NCBI RefSeq assembly: GCF_014838715.1
Contig: NZ_CP061947.1
Coordinates: 5,756,001 to 5,820,000, forward strand
Reading direction: 5' to 3'
DNA from: Algoriphagus sp. Y33
Lineage (GTDB): Bacteria > Bacteroidota > Bacteroidia > Cytophagales > Cyclobacteriaceae
DNA: 64,000 nucleotides
The notes beneath the pieces are model-generated. The model ran no database searches. It saw only the letters and a list, made by a program, of their open reading frames with translations, and was not told where the DNA came from. Position numbers and translations under genes: made by a program. This document shows positions 18,401 through 26,406 of this stretch, piece after piece. How positions within the stretch are numbered: position 1 is the first letter of the stretch; each line of letters starts with the position of its first letter.

Positions 18401-19184
18401 CAGTTACACCCTGCAATTGTGAGATGCTTTCCTTAAGTGTGATTTTCAATTGAGTACTATTTCCTACTTCTACCTCCTGGGTTTGGTACCCTACCATCCG
18501 AAAAACAAGTATTGAATTATCAGGGATTTCCCGCAGAATAAAATAACCATCTGCATCTGTAACTGTCCCTGAGCTACTACCTTTCACTTGAACAGTAACT
18601 CCAATTAACGCCTGCCCAAGACTGTCTGTCACGGTTCCTGAAACCTCTGTTTGAAAGTCATTGATATCAGGGGCTTCAGGTATTGGCTTAGCAAGCGGGA
18701 TTTTCTGCTGAGGACTATAAGTGACCAGGATCTCCCCGTCAGACTCTTTATAATTAAAGGGTAATTCTTTAAAGAAATGATCAAGTACTTTTCTTACAGG
18801 CCAATCCCGGGCTGATATACTAAGGACATAATTTCCTGAATACACCTCGCCTCCGTACACCAGGGGAATTCCGCTGCTTGTTTCAAGCTCCTTTAGTGCT
18901 GTGGCCAATGGGGCTTTTGCCAGGGAAAGCGTTACCTTTTTATCAAGGGGGGATTGTCCGTTGGAAGGTATGGCCATCAACGTGGCTGCTGAACAGCAGA
19001 TAATTCCGAGTATGACGGTTGACCATCTCATAAACCTGAGGATTAACCAAATGAGCGACTGCATTATTCGCTGTAGCGAAGTGTGTTGCTCATACTTTCC
19101 GGGTACTTCGGGTAGCCCCGCATTGGGGATATGCCCGGTCCCGGTCCATGCACCTATTGCATGGGGGAGTAGATTTTTTTTCAT
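15486..19184 (-). CDS. SusC/RagA-type TonB-dependent outer-membrane transporter with STN domain
   Basis: This protein of up to 1232 residues is an outer-membrane transporter energised by TonB and signalling to a FecR/ECF pair. After the signal region come an STN domain (LSLAKAPLATALKELETSSG, about residues 85-155) and a CarboxypepD_reg-like domain (VSGTVTDSLGQALIGVTVQVKG, about 180-260). A plug with the SusC signature (VTVLKDAAAASLWGTRSGNGV) and the beta-barrel ending in IAF follow. The STN domain is the hallmark of transporters that transmit substrate signals to FecR. The first 40 residues are not signal-like; Met41 (19064) or Met52 (19031) give better signal peptides, so the start may be later. 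The SusD gene follows after 19 bases. Confidence 0.92.
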   Translation of the reverse strand: MKKNLLPHAIGAWTGTGHIPNAGLPEVPGKYEQHTSLQRIMQSLIWLILRFMRWSTVILGIICCSAATLMAIPSNGQSPLDKKVTLSLAKAPLATALKELETSSGIPLVYGGEVYSGNYVLSISARDWPVRKVLDHFFKELPFNYKESDGEILVTYSPQQKIPLAKPIPEAPDINDFQTEVSGTVTDSLGQALIGVTVQVKGSSSGTVTDADGYFILREIPDNSILVFRMVGYQTQEVEVGNSTQLKITLKESISQLQGVTVSTGYETIPLERATGSFSIVDQELFNRRVSPDVLSRIEGVTNGVLFNRSSTGAPSISIRGNSTIYGNASPLIILDGFPFDGRLEDINPNDIDQVTVLKDAAAASLWGTRSGNGVIVINTRKGKLHQPLRIEINSNVTVGARPDLNYKPMVSSSAFIEMERELFQSSFYRGEETNTFTRPPLSPVVELLIAQRDGLISESEVNTQLSQFQEIDVREEFDRYFQRNSLSQQYAFNASGGSAAVRYYFSAGYDRNLSNLVGNHSERLTLSSQNTFSLFKGLSLQTGLMYIQNKGAINNPGYGMLNSSTGTKGLYPYARLADNDGQALPVAWGYRTPFTEEAESAGLLDWSYYPLGDLQQSNNRQKADYIRVNTGLNYQILPGLKIMASYQMESSVDRNTDLRNQQMYETRNLINRFTQTNEDGTLSRPVPEGEILSTFTNTLMGHTSRVQLDFYKNINQRHEITALGGFEVKETQRNGDTFTLYGYNPSRLTSQAVNHNTLYKLYNSTIFTDNIPSLRTITDLTDRFRSYYSNASYTYLGKYTFSASARMDESNLFGVAANQRRVPLWSSGFKWLITGEPFLNSDVIDQLVLRSTYGINGNIDKSVTAYTTANSSIDFSTLLPTSDIINPPNPDLKWERIAIFNIGTDFSIFNGRISGSLEWYQKKGSDLLGFIEADPTTGVLRYKGNVASIKGNGWDVQVQTVNINKSVQWNTRLLFSYVKDEVTDINLGSILRGNTITQQQAAFAGSPINIIPVQGRPVYGMYSYQFAGLDAENGNPLGYLDGMITDNYSALRSTTDLSNLIFHGSARPTYFGSIMNDVSWKQFSLSMNVIYKLGYFFRKGTVDFTAISRNWNGHVDFERRWLQPGDETTTNIPSLPMLANTARNDFYQYTDITVLNASHARLQDIRISYRFPSGLTAGTGQMPVELYLYMNNVGIIWRANREKIDPDYVPVNNATALPLPRTIAAGFRIAF

Positions 19185-19443
19185 ACTTTTATTGCGTTAA
19201 GTGATGTGGAGGTATCGCTGATTTCTAGGTTGGAAATACCGCCACGGTAAATACTGCTTAATGTCACTCCCTTGCCATGCCCGTGGTAAGGGAGTTTCTT
19301 TTTCTGGGGGAAAATCCTTGCTTGTTTCCCACCTTAGAAACTGCCAGGACAGTATCCTGACAGTTAATGAGCTGTTGACTGATATCAACTAAACAGTCTA
19401 TTTAACCATATGAAGAAGGTTCTATTTGGGTTTATTCATGTGC
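19185..19443 (-). promoter_or_regulatory. Intergenic region between FecR and SusC genes with a 12-bp hairpin
   Basis: No credible gene was seen. An inverted repeat at 19266-19277 / 19284-19295 (ACTCCCTTGCCA / TGGTAAGGGAGT, one wobble) lies in what would be the leader of the SusC transcript. On the minus strand no T-run follows it, so it is more likely a leader hairpin than a terminator. Confidence 0.5.
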
Positions 19444-20382
19444 TTAATTGGGTTTGATAATGTATTGGTTGCCACTTTGTTCCCATTTGGTATTGGTTAC
19501 CATGGCAAGTTTGTCCAGGAAAATTTCAATTTCCTGGTTGCTGTCCAATCTCCCTCTGAATCGTACGTCCGCTACCTGCTTATCAATAAATATCTGTACT
19601 CCATATTGACGAATGAGGTCATGGCTGATTTCCGAAAGTAAGGCACCCTCATACTGAAATATACCTTTCCTCCGGTCGAGAAATTTTTGTGCTTCGGGGT
19701 CCGGAAGTGTTTGTAAAGTTTGTGCCGCTTTTGAGTACACGCCTTTTTGATTGGGCGTTAAGGGAATTGTTTTCCCGCTATCCCCCACTTCCAATGCCAC
19801 GGAACCTTCCAGCAGTGTCACGGTAATATTTTCTTCGTCCGGGAATGCGGTAATGTTAAAGGCCGTACCGAGTACCTTCGTCACAACATTATCGGAAAGA
19901 ATAATAAAGGGATGCTCCTTATCTGATTTTACATCAAAAAAGGCTTCGCCTGTTAAATTTACAGAGCGATAATTTCCCTGGAATCTATCAGGATAGCTCA
20001 GGGTACTTCCGGGACTGAGCCAGACTTCCGTTCCATCCACAAGCAGGATATGTTTCCGCTCTCCTGGTGAGGTGTGTAGGGTTAAAGTATCGGCTGGATT
20101 AACAAATTCTGTCAATTCAGTTCTGAATAGGTAGCCAAGTGCTAAAATAAGTACTAGGGAAGCTGCCGCAGATATCCGGCCGTACATCCTTCGGGTGCCG
20201 GTTTTACCGGATACCTGCTTGGGGTGATGGGCAACTCTTTCATTGAGAAGAACTTGTTCGGATAATTGTTCATCCAGTTCTCCTTTTTCCAGGATATGGA
20301 AGAAAACGGCCAATTCTTCTTCAGTGGCTTTGTTTTCGATGTACCTTTTGACCAGCAGGTCTTTGTTGATTCGGTCTTTCAT
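19444..20382 (-). CDS. FecR family anti-sigma factor
   Basis: This 312-residue inner-membrane protein has a cytoplasmic N-terminal sigma-binding part (residues 1 to about 70, helical, starting MKDRINKDLLVKRYIENKATEEE). One transmembrane helix follows (AAASLVLILALGYLF, about 72-87), then the periplasmic FecR domain with HTSPGERKHILLVDGTEVWLSPG and VTKVLGTAFNITAFPDEENITVTLLEGSV. A C-terminal STN-like region interacts with the transporter by family knowledge. It should relay the SusC signal to the sigma factor at 21731. Unusually, a Shedu gene on the other strand separates the two genes. Confidence 0.9.
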   Translation of the reverse strand: MKDRINKDLLVKRYIENKATEEELAVFFHILEKGELDEQLSEQVLLNERVAHHPKQVSGKTGTRRMYGRISAAASLVLILALGYLFRTELTEFVNPADTLTLHTSPGERKHILLVDGTEVWLSPGSTLSYPDRFQGNYRSVNLTGEAFFDVKSDKEHPFIILSDNVVTKVLGTAFNITAFPDEENITVTLLEGSVALEVGDSGKTIPLTPNQKGVYSKAAQTLQTLPDPEAQKFLDRRKGIFQYEGALLSEISHDLIRQYGVQIFIDKQVADVRFRGRLDSNQEIEIFLDKLAMVTNTKWEQSGNQYIIKPN

Positions 20383-20514
20383 GTCCCAGGGATTCTATTG
20401 GAAGACAATTATGACTACCATACAGGGTACCCCTGAGACTGAAATTTTTTAAAAAAAAGGTGTTAAGTTTTAAACAGGCACTTTACTTTCACCTACTCTA
20501 ATGAATTTCTGAAA

Positions 20515-21744
20515 ATGATCAAATTCTATTCACTTGATTCAAAATTGATCCTGTCATATACGCCAGATCGTGCTGGTAACGAAAGATGGGCCATTGAACG
20601 CATTGAAGAAGGTGAAGATGTTTTGCTTAAACGCACTTTTAAATTCAAGCCTGAAGATGTTTATAGTAAATCTGACGAAGATGAATTCATCGAGGATGAT
20701 CTTTTCAATGAGAATGAGGGTACGATTGAGTTCGTATTGGGAACAGTTGTCGAATATTCTTTGGGTGAAGATAGATGTAATTACTACGAAATTACAAAAG
20801 GGGTACTTGTTGAAGAATTTAGCATTTTCATTTCAACTGAATTGGAATTAGATGTTAAGTACTTCGTTGCGGATAACAATATCTCAGTATTCGATACCAT
20901 ATTTAAATTCTTATCCGAGGACCTGTATATAGGAGGGTTTCATCCCAATGCTTTGCCTTTGAAGGATTTTTTATTGCTCATCCGGAATTTCCCGAATACC
21001 TGGGAGAAGAAGTTGTACGCAAGGTCCAGGTTGACATCTATACTCCGGCAATATTTTGAGAATGTCGAAGACGCAACAAAAAAGTATGAGCGGTACCTGA
21101 ATAAAAAGATTTCCGGGAAAGGTTCCGATCTCCAAAAAATGTTTAAAAAACAGGAACTCCAAAAGTATCAAACTATATTGGATAAGATAAAACAAATGCT
21201 GGCTTCGGAAAGGGGTTACTCAGAAAACCAGTGGCAAAAAGAAATTCTGCAGATTATCCTTTTGCTCTTCCCAAAGTATATTTTTTCATTTACTGAAGGA
21301 CCGATCCGGACGGACGTGAATAGGAGGGTTGATTTCCTGCTTGTTGACGCAGGCGGAAATATTGATATTCTTGAGATCAAGAAACCTCATGATATTCCCA
21401 TACTATCTAATAGAGAATACCGAAATAATTATATCCCGCAGAAGGAACTTTCCGGGACGATCATGCAGGTAGAAAAATATCTCTACCATTTAAACCGTTG
21501 GGCATACAAGGGGGAAAAGGAACTGACAGAAAAATATAAAAAAGAACTTCCGGTAGGGTTTTCTTTGAAAATCACTAATCCGGCAGGTATGATTATAATG
21601 GGAAGGGACAACGATCTCAATGTTGAACAAAAACTTGATTTCGAGGTCGTCAGGAGGAAATACAAAAACCTGATCGATATTCTTACCTATGATGACCTGA
21701 TCAGGCGATTGGAATTCACCATAAACAGTCTTAGAAATGCATAG
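20515..21744 (+). CDS. sduA: Shedu (DUF4263) anti-phage nuclease
   Basis: This 409-residue protein has an N-terminal sensor part (residues 1 to about 200) and a C-terminal DUF4263 nuclease domain. The PD-(D/E)XK core is D273 in RRVDFLLVDAGG and E287-x-K289 in IDILEIKKP; the conserved ELSGTIMQVEKYLYHLNRW helix follows. Shedu is a known single-gene anti-phage system in which this domain cuts nucleic acid. The gene lies alone and opposite to its neighbours, between fecR and the ECF sigma gene. Its last 14 bases overlap the sigma gene's 3' end, pointing to recent insertion into an older operon. The ATG start follows a 130-bp AT-rich upstream region. Confidence 0.85.
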   Translation: MIKFYSLDSKLILSYTPDRAGNERWAIERIEEGEDVLLKRTFKFKPEDVYSKSDEDEFIEDDLFNENEGTIEFVLGTVVEYSLGEDRCNYYEITKGVLVEEFSIFISTELELDVKYFVADNNISVFDTIFKFLSEDLYIGGFHPNALPLKDFLLLIRNFPNTWEKKLYARSRLTSILRQYFENVEDATKKYERYLNKKISGKGSDLQKMFKKQELQKYQTILDKIKQMLASERGYSENQWQKEILQIILLLFPKYIFSFTEGPIRTDVNRRVDFLLVDAGGNIDILEIKKPHDIPILSNREYRNNYIPQKELSGTIMQVEKYLYHLNRWAYKGEKELTEKYKKELPVGFSLKITNPAGMIIMGRDNDLNVEQKLDFEVVRRKYKNLIDILTYDDLIRRLEFTINSLRNA

Positions 21745-22348
21745 TTGGGGAATAAACTGCGACCACCCAGTAAATGGTCAAGGTAATTCCCAGGTCTCTT
21801 TCTAAAGTTTCACGCAGTATTTTCATCGACCTCACCATGTGTTTTTTGACCGCATCCCTGGTTATGTTCAATTCAGCAGCTACCTCATCGTAGGTTTTAT
21901 ATTCCTCTCTGCATTTTTTAAAGATTCGCCTCGTTTGTTCAGGCATGCGCTGAAAAGTTGCCTCAATGTATAAGAAGTAATCCTTTAAAGTTAAATCCTC
22001 ATCGGGCCTCGTGTGGCTGACAGGATAGCTTCGGAGAATTTCGGATTTGGCAGCCTGGTCCACCGCGCATCTTTTCAGGAAATTAAATGCCTTATGACGG
22101 GCGCAGGTTACCAGCCATGCTTTGGGCGTGATAATAGGCCCGAGCTTGTTCCGCTCTTCCCATAATTGCAGAAATACCTCCTGGCTCAGATCTTCTGCAA
22201 GAGGTTCGGACTTGAGATAAGAAACCAATAGACGCTTGATAACCGGGCTGAATTCCAGGTAGAGTTCAGTAAAGGCGTCTTCATTTCCCTCAAGGATAAG
22301 GCGCCAAGTGTCGTTATCAGCCTGGCTTCCAGTCATTAGGGGAGTCAA
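21731..22348 (-). CDS. ECF-type RNA polymerase sigma factor (SusCD-associated)
   Basis: This protein of up to 205 residues has sigma-70 region 2 (about 15-85: EDAFTELYLEFSPVIKRLLVSYL, then AEDLSQEVFLQLWEERNKL) and region 4 (about 128-185: MPEQTRRIFKKCREEYKTYDEVAAELNITRDAVKKHMVRSM, with the HTH). It should be controlled by FecR and drive the SusC/SusD/protease genes. Starts at TTG 22348 or ATG 22336 (MTGSQADNDTW) are possible, and the ATG is preferable. The last residues before the stop are encoded by DNA shared with the end of the Shedu gene, so the C-terminus may have been altered by that insertion. Confidence 0.9.
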   Translation of the reverse strand: MTPLMTGSQADNDTWRLILEGNEDAFTELYLEFSPVIKRLLVSYLKSEPLAEDLSQEVFLQLWEERNKLGPIITPKAWLVTCARHKAFNFLKRCAVDQAAKSEILRSYPVSHTRPDEDLTLKDYFLYIEATFQRMPEQTRRIFKKCREEYKTYDEVAAELNITRDAVKKHMVRSMKILRETLERDLGITLTIYWVVAVYSPTMHF

Positions 22349-22376
22349 TTAAAACAAAATCAGCCTAAGCCGCAAA

Positions 22377-22766
22377 TCAACTGGCGTAAATTATTTCGAA
22401 ATCCAATGAACCGGTGGCACTCACACCTCCCGTTTCTGAATATTCCATGGTAATGTTTTTTCTCTTTTTTATGAGTTTACTTGCCCTTGCGGTAGTTATT
22501 GAGGTACTGCCGGTTTCTGTCAGCGTGATCGGTAACCTGAATTCCATTGCAGTAGCAGTATCACAAGCGGCTGACCCAATAAATTGGGCATCAATATTGT
22601 CAAGGTAAGTTTCCTGTGCATTGCTCAGGATAAAATTATCCTTGAGCCATGTTGGGAAATCAGCTCTTACCAAGGCTGCTTCATCGTTTAATTGGTTATC
22701 GGGCAAAGCATACAGGTCGGAAATTTTCTGTTGTACACCTGCGGAAGTGAAAGGTTCTTGCGTCAT
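22377..22766 (-). CDS. Small unrecognised protein upstream of the sigma factor
   Basis: This 129-residue protein was not recognised. The N-terminal half is helical (QQKISDLYALPDNQLNDEAALVRADFPTWLKDNF). The C-terminal half is strand-rich and Thr/Ser-rich (MEFRLPITLTETGSTSITTARASKLIKKRKNITMEYSETGG, ending SLDFEIIYAS). There is no signal peptide or membrane segment. It lies 28 bases upstream of the ECF sigma gene on the same strand, so the two are probably co-transcribed, and a LytTR regulator is divergent from it. It could be a peptide-type product or a structural protein; nothing visible decides this. Confidence 0.6.
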   Translation of the reverse strand: MTQEPFTSAGVQQKISDLYALPDNQLNDEAALVRADFPTWLKDNFILSNAQETYLDNIDAQFIGSAACDTATAMEFRLPITLTETGSTSITTARASKLIKKRKNITMEYSETGGVSATGSLDFEIIYAS

Positions 22767-22872
22767 AGTACGGGTAGTTGGAGTTAGAATTGAAAATTCG
22801 TAAGTTAGTTGTACGATAATATCTGCCGATAGGTTAAACCGAAAGACATAACACCCTGAAAAGTGCGCGTCA

Positions 22873-23688
22873 ATGGATTCCGAACGTGTTGTTACATATC
22901 AGTTCCCATCTAGAATTCTCCTTGTTCGGATGGCTGCCTCCCTTGTGGGTGCTCATTTCCTGGTTTCATTTGGAGAACAGTATCATATTTTTGAATTGCT
23001 ACTGGACCCGGAATACTACACCTCTTTGGCTGGGAGTTTTTTAATTGCATTCATCCTGCTCAGCATTGTTCATTATATCAATGGGAAACTGGATGCCAAC
23101 TATGATTGGTTGGAAAACCTCTACAGGCGTAGCTTATTACAATTCCTTTTTGGCCTGGTAATACCCTCCATCATCGCTTATTTGCTGGCGGCAGTCTATT
23201 TTGGCATTCACGGGATCTTTATCCTGGATACAGTTTATCTTCAGTATGATTTTCCTGTGGTGGTTATTTTACTAGGATTAGTCAATCTACTTTACATCAT
23301 GCATTACATGTACCAGAGATCAAAAACATCTGGTAGGCTGGAAACCGTTGAGAAATCAGATTTTTTGGTTCATAAAGCGGGAAAGAATATTTTACTTCCC
23401 ATTGGATCCATCGCCTACTTTTTCCACCATGAAGGAGACAACTATGTCAGAACCTTGGAAGGAGAGCAATTCCTGGTTGCCCAATCACTGGACCAGGTAC
23501 AAAGCCTGTTACCGGCTAAGAAATTTTTTCGGGCAAACCGACAAGTAATTGTGAACCGGCATGCTTGTGAATATTTTGAACCCATAGAAAATGGCAAACT
23601 ACAATTGATAGTGCAGCCCGGATACGCTGACAGGATTATCATCAGCCAAAAGCGGGCAAAAGGATTTAGGGAATGGGCGGAGGGTTAA
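22873..23688 (+). CDS. LytTR family transcriptional regulator with membrane domain
   Basis: This 271-residue protein has four hydrophobic segments in the first 150 residues (ILLVRMAASLVGAHFLVSF, SFLIAFILLSIVHYI, LLQFLFGLVIPSIIAYLLAAVYFGI, FPVVVILLGLVNLLYIM). A C-terminal LytTR DNA-binding domain (about 165-268) carries IGSIAYFFHHEGDNYVRTLEG, the Q-SLDQV helix and FFRANRQVIVNRHA. The receiver domain of classical LytTR regulators is replaced by membrane helices, a known variant in Bacteroidota. It is divergent from the small gene at 22377 and may control the adjacent operon. Confidence 0.88.
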   Translation: MDSERVVTYQFPSRILLVRMAASLVGAHFLVSFGEQYHIFELLLDPEYYTSLAGSFLIAFILLSIVHYINGKLDANYDWLENLYRRSLLQFLFGLVIPSIIAYLLAAVYFGIHGIFILDTVYLQYDFPVVVILLGLVNLLYIMHYMYQRSKTSGRLETVEKSDFLVHKAGKNILLPIGSIAYFFHHEGDNYVRTLEGEQFLVAQSLDQVQSLLPAKKFFRANRQVIVNRHACEYFEPIENGKLQLIVQPGYADRIIISQKRAKGFREWAEG

Positions 23689-23696
23689 AGTGTCGA

Positions 23697-24299
23697 TCAC
23701 CATTCTATTGAAGTCCATTCTCCGGGTTCTTGATAATAATCATTTTGAAGTCTGAATAGAGCGGTGCTTGGCTTGAGCACGTTAGTTGTTTCTTTCCATG
23801 ATAATCTTTCCCCCCTGTCATTGCGGAGAATTTGGTTATAATAGTACAGAATAGAAATTAAAAGGCCACCAATAGAATTGAACGTATTCTTCAGGTTAGC
23901 AAGTTCAAAGTGTGTTACCCGTTGATGCTTGATTTTATTATTTGCTTGCCACCAATCCGGATTACTTTTACCACCCCAATTTTCCCACGGCATACTGCTC
24001 ATGCCGAACCTATGGATGTGAATTGATTCTCCGATGAATTCTGGAATATGATTAATGATAACTTCTTTGTAGTCATTTATGGTTTCAGCTTTCCCCTTAG
24101 GGTTTACCAATTGACATATTTGTTTCAGCACTACGTCAGTTTCTTGGGTAGCTGACATCAGGAGTCTTGCCAATTCAATCGAGAATACTTGATTGTTTGA
24201 TTCTGTAAATTCAATGTAACGACTAAGTGTTTCAAAGTCCTTTTCAATGGCTAAAAAGTAATTCCAGTGAATATTCGCTTGCTTGTAATGAATGCCCAT
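23697..24299 (-). CDS. Unrecognised helical protein (HEPN-like possibility)
   Basis: This 200-residue protein has no signal or membrane segment, is mainly alpha-helical, and was not recognised. Residues near 125-140 read WWQANNKIKHQRVTHF. This N-x-x-K-x-x-H arrangement, embedded in helices before LKNTFNSIGGLLISILYYYNQ, recalls HEPN-type nucleic-acid-related domains, but the canonical R-x4-6-H is not clear. It sits at the edge of a defence island and is convergent with the LytTR gene (8-base gap). Any defence role is inferred from position alone. Confidence 0.6.
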   Translation of the reverse strand: MGIHYKQANIHWNYFLAIEKDFETLSRYIEFTESNNQVFSIELARLLMSATQETDVVLKQICQLVNPKGKAETINDYKEVIINHIPEFIGESIHIHRFGMSSMPWENWGGKSNPDWWQANNKIKHQRVTHFELANLKNTFNSIGGLLISILYYYNQILRNDRGERLSWKETTNVLKPSTALFRLQNDYYQEPGEWTSIEW

Positions 24300-24409
24300 A
24301 ATCTTTAGTTTTCTTAATTTGATTTTTCACGAATCACGCGTATCGTATTGCTTTTTACACAAACTTTACAGACGATTTGGGGAACAACCGAATGACAGAC
24401 TTATGTTTT

Positions 24410-25087
24410 TTACCATTTAATACCTTCATAGTCAAACTCCTCGTCACTTAATTCAAGGTCATCAATTTTACAATTCAATCTTTTGGCTTCTCCGGTTAGA
24501 AAAGAGAGGTACTCATTATACTCCTCAGTCAGATATACACTTCTCTGCATCAATTGCGGGAGTTTTCTGAAGGCGATTTTCCCTCCTCCAAGCTTGAAAA
24601 AATCCAGGTTGATACTTCTCATGAACTGGTACAGATATGGATTGCCAGCATAAATTCCGTCTGAAATATAACCGGCAAGTTTTTCTCCACCTGTTTGGTC
24701 AAAGCTCACCATGGCACGTTCAAGCCAAAACTCTAATTGAAGAATGGTGGATACATCAAATTTATTGGTTTCATAAATTCTCATATTGAACTTAATGGCG
24801 GTAAGCGAAAAGAGAAAATGAACCCAGGAAATCTGAACCCCAAAATAGGGAATAGACTCATGGAAGAAATGGCTATGGGTTCTGGTTAAACGACTTCCAT
24901 CTTTTGCTTTTCTGATCTCATAGGAGAACCCACTAATTAATTGATCCCTGTTTTCCAGGCCTTTTATGTTCGCCTGGTTTTGATCGTTCCAAAATTTACC
25001 AATTACTTCGTATAAATTAAACAGGTCTTCATAAGTGCCCCATAACTCACAGCCTACGCCTCTTTTTGTCGGTATTATATAAATCAT
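24410..25087 (-). CDS. Unrecognised protein (possibly DUF6904-like)
   Basis: This 225-residue cytoplasmic protein begins with strands (MIYIIPTKRGVGCELWGTYEDLFNLYEVIGKF) and continues with mixed helices. Marked features are SGFSYEIRKAKDGSR near residue 52, HFLFSLTAIKFNMRIY, and an acidic C-terminus (DDLELSDEEFDYEGIKW). The N-terminal pattern resembles a small group of uncharacterised proteins annotated DUF6904, recalled from memory and unverified. No catalytic motif is seen. It stands alone between two gaps of more than 100 bp, inside a defence-rich stretch. Confidence 0.6.
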   Translation of the reverse strand: MIYIIPTKRGVGCELWGTYEDLFNLYEVIGKFWNDQNQANIKGLENRDQLISGFSYEIRKAKDGSRLTRTHSHFFHESIPYFGVQISWVHFLFSLTAIKFNMRIYETNKFDVSTILQLEFWLERAMVSFDQTGGEKLAGYISDGIYAGNPYLYQFMRSINLDFFKLGGGKIAFRKLPQLMQRSVYLTEEYNEYLSFLTGEAKRLNCKIDDLELSDEEFDYEGIKW

Positions 25088-25232
25088 AACTCAAATTTGT
25101 GATCAAAAATAATTGAATTCAATTTAAGGGAGCCTTGATTGTCAAAACAGGTAGTTATAGGTTTAACCTTATCCATCAATTTCATAACGATGGCAAATAA
25201 GAATTTTGCCCATTCTCCCAGTACTTTTGTGC

Positions 25233-26384
25233 CTACATTAGCTTTGTTTTCCACCTAATAAATACCTGGTATGCTTTATCCGCGAAAGCTGGGTCAACAC
25301 CAAATTCTTTCCCTACCCTCTTGATGTTTTTTGAGGCAAATTCTCCGGCAAATCCAACAACAGTTTGTTCTAGAAGGGGTTGGTTGTCAGTTAAAAAAAC
25401 TTCGAAATGCTGCTTTTCTGCCTCATCCTTGAAAATGATAAAGGGTGCGGACATTCCTCTCGACTCCAGGGAAAGCTCACCCTTCGTCAAAAGATATAAA
25501 AACTGCCCATTCAAGGAATCCAATATGTAGTGATAGTACCATTGGTCTCCCATCTCTAAATCAAGGTAGCCGGTTTTTGGCACAGGAAGCATGATCCGCA
25601 TTTCATCGCAATACATATACTCCAATTCCGCAATAGGTGTGGTATGGTACATGAATTTGGCTGTTCCCAGAAATGAGGATTCATTGGTGTAGAAGTAGCT
25701 ATAGGGCTCATAAAACCTTTCCGGTTCGCTCAGGATGATGGAGTATTCAGGATATATCAGGTGGTAAAAATGATTACTATTGCCAATATCCATAGACCAG
25801 TTTCCAGGCTCCCTGAGCAAGGCCTTCAACCTGTCAAGCGAGTTAAGATCAATTCCGAACTTTTCCCGCCACATTTTCTCCACAATCCATAGGTCTGCGG
25901 AGGCGTTAAGCGGGGTATTAGTATCATTTATTCTGGTATAGATATGATGGGCTTTGACTGTTATTCCTCTGTCCTTGTAATCCTCAGTCAGTGTATAGGG
26001 CTTAAATGGCCGGTCAAGAATTATCAGTACATCTATTTCGCTGCCTTCAATTTTGAGTGTCTGTAGTTCAATCTCAGGCCGTATGCCTCCCGAAAAACTT
26101 TTGCTTCTAAGGAAATCAATGTAGTTGGATTGCTTTTTCCTGTTGGGCTGATTTTGGGCCAATCCTTTTACCAAGGTTCCTTCTTGACTTTCCTCTATAC
26201 CGATGATAAGGTATTTGTCTCCTTTATGGAGCGAATTAGCCAGGCAAAGGATGTCATGGAGGAGGGAAGCATTATTGTCGTGCGGTTCAGATTTAAAGTC
26301 CCAGAAACTCCCTTCCCTGTTTTTGCTGATCAATTCCCTGATGATAAATTCAAGCTGTTGAGCCATGTTTTGTTTTTTTGGCAA
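25233..26384 (-). CDS. AlbA_2/Schlafen-like domain protein
   Basis: This 383-residue protein opens with an AlbA_2 (Schlafen-type) domain, residues about 10-155, seen as EGSFWDFKSEP, then LLHDILCLANSLHKGDKYLIIGIEE, and later IDVLIILDRPFKPYTLTEDY with VKAHHIYTRINDTNTP. Such domains bind nucleic acid or ATP and occur in many phage-defence proteins. The remaining roughly 220 residues are unrecognised. Its stop-to-start distance to the upstream SIR2-like gene is 22 bases on the same strand, so the two form a likely two-gene unit. The start at 26384 (MPKKQN) or 26366 (MAQQLE) are both possible. Confidence 0.8.
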   Translation of the reverse strand: MPKKQNMAQQLEFIIRELISKNREGSFWDFKSEPHDNNASLLHDILCLANSLHKGDKYLIIGIEESQEGTLVKGLAQNQPNRKKQSNYIDFLRSKSFSGGIRPEIELQTLKIEGSEIDVLIILDRPFKPYTLTEDYKDRGITVKAHHIYTRINDTNTPLNASADLWIVEKMWREKFGIDLNSLDRLKALLREPGNWSMDIGNSNHFYHLIYPEYSIILSEPERFYEPYSYFYTNESSFLGTAKFMYHTTPIAELEYMYCDEMRIMLPVPKTGYLDLEMGDQWYYHYILDSLNGQFLYLLTKGELSLESRGMSAPFIIFKDEAEKQHFEVFLTDNQPLLEQTVVGFAGEFASKNIKRVGKEFGVDPAFADKAYQVFIRWKTKLM

Positions 26385-26406
26385 TTACTGCAGTCGAGTA
26401 TAAAGC

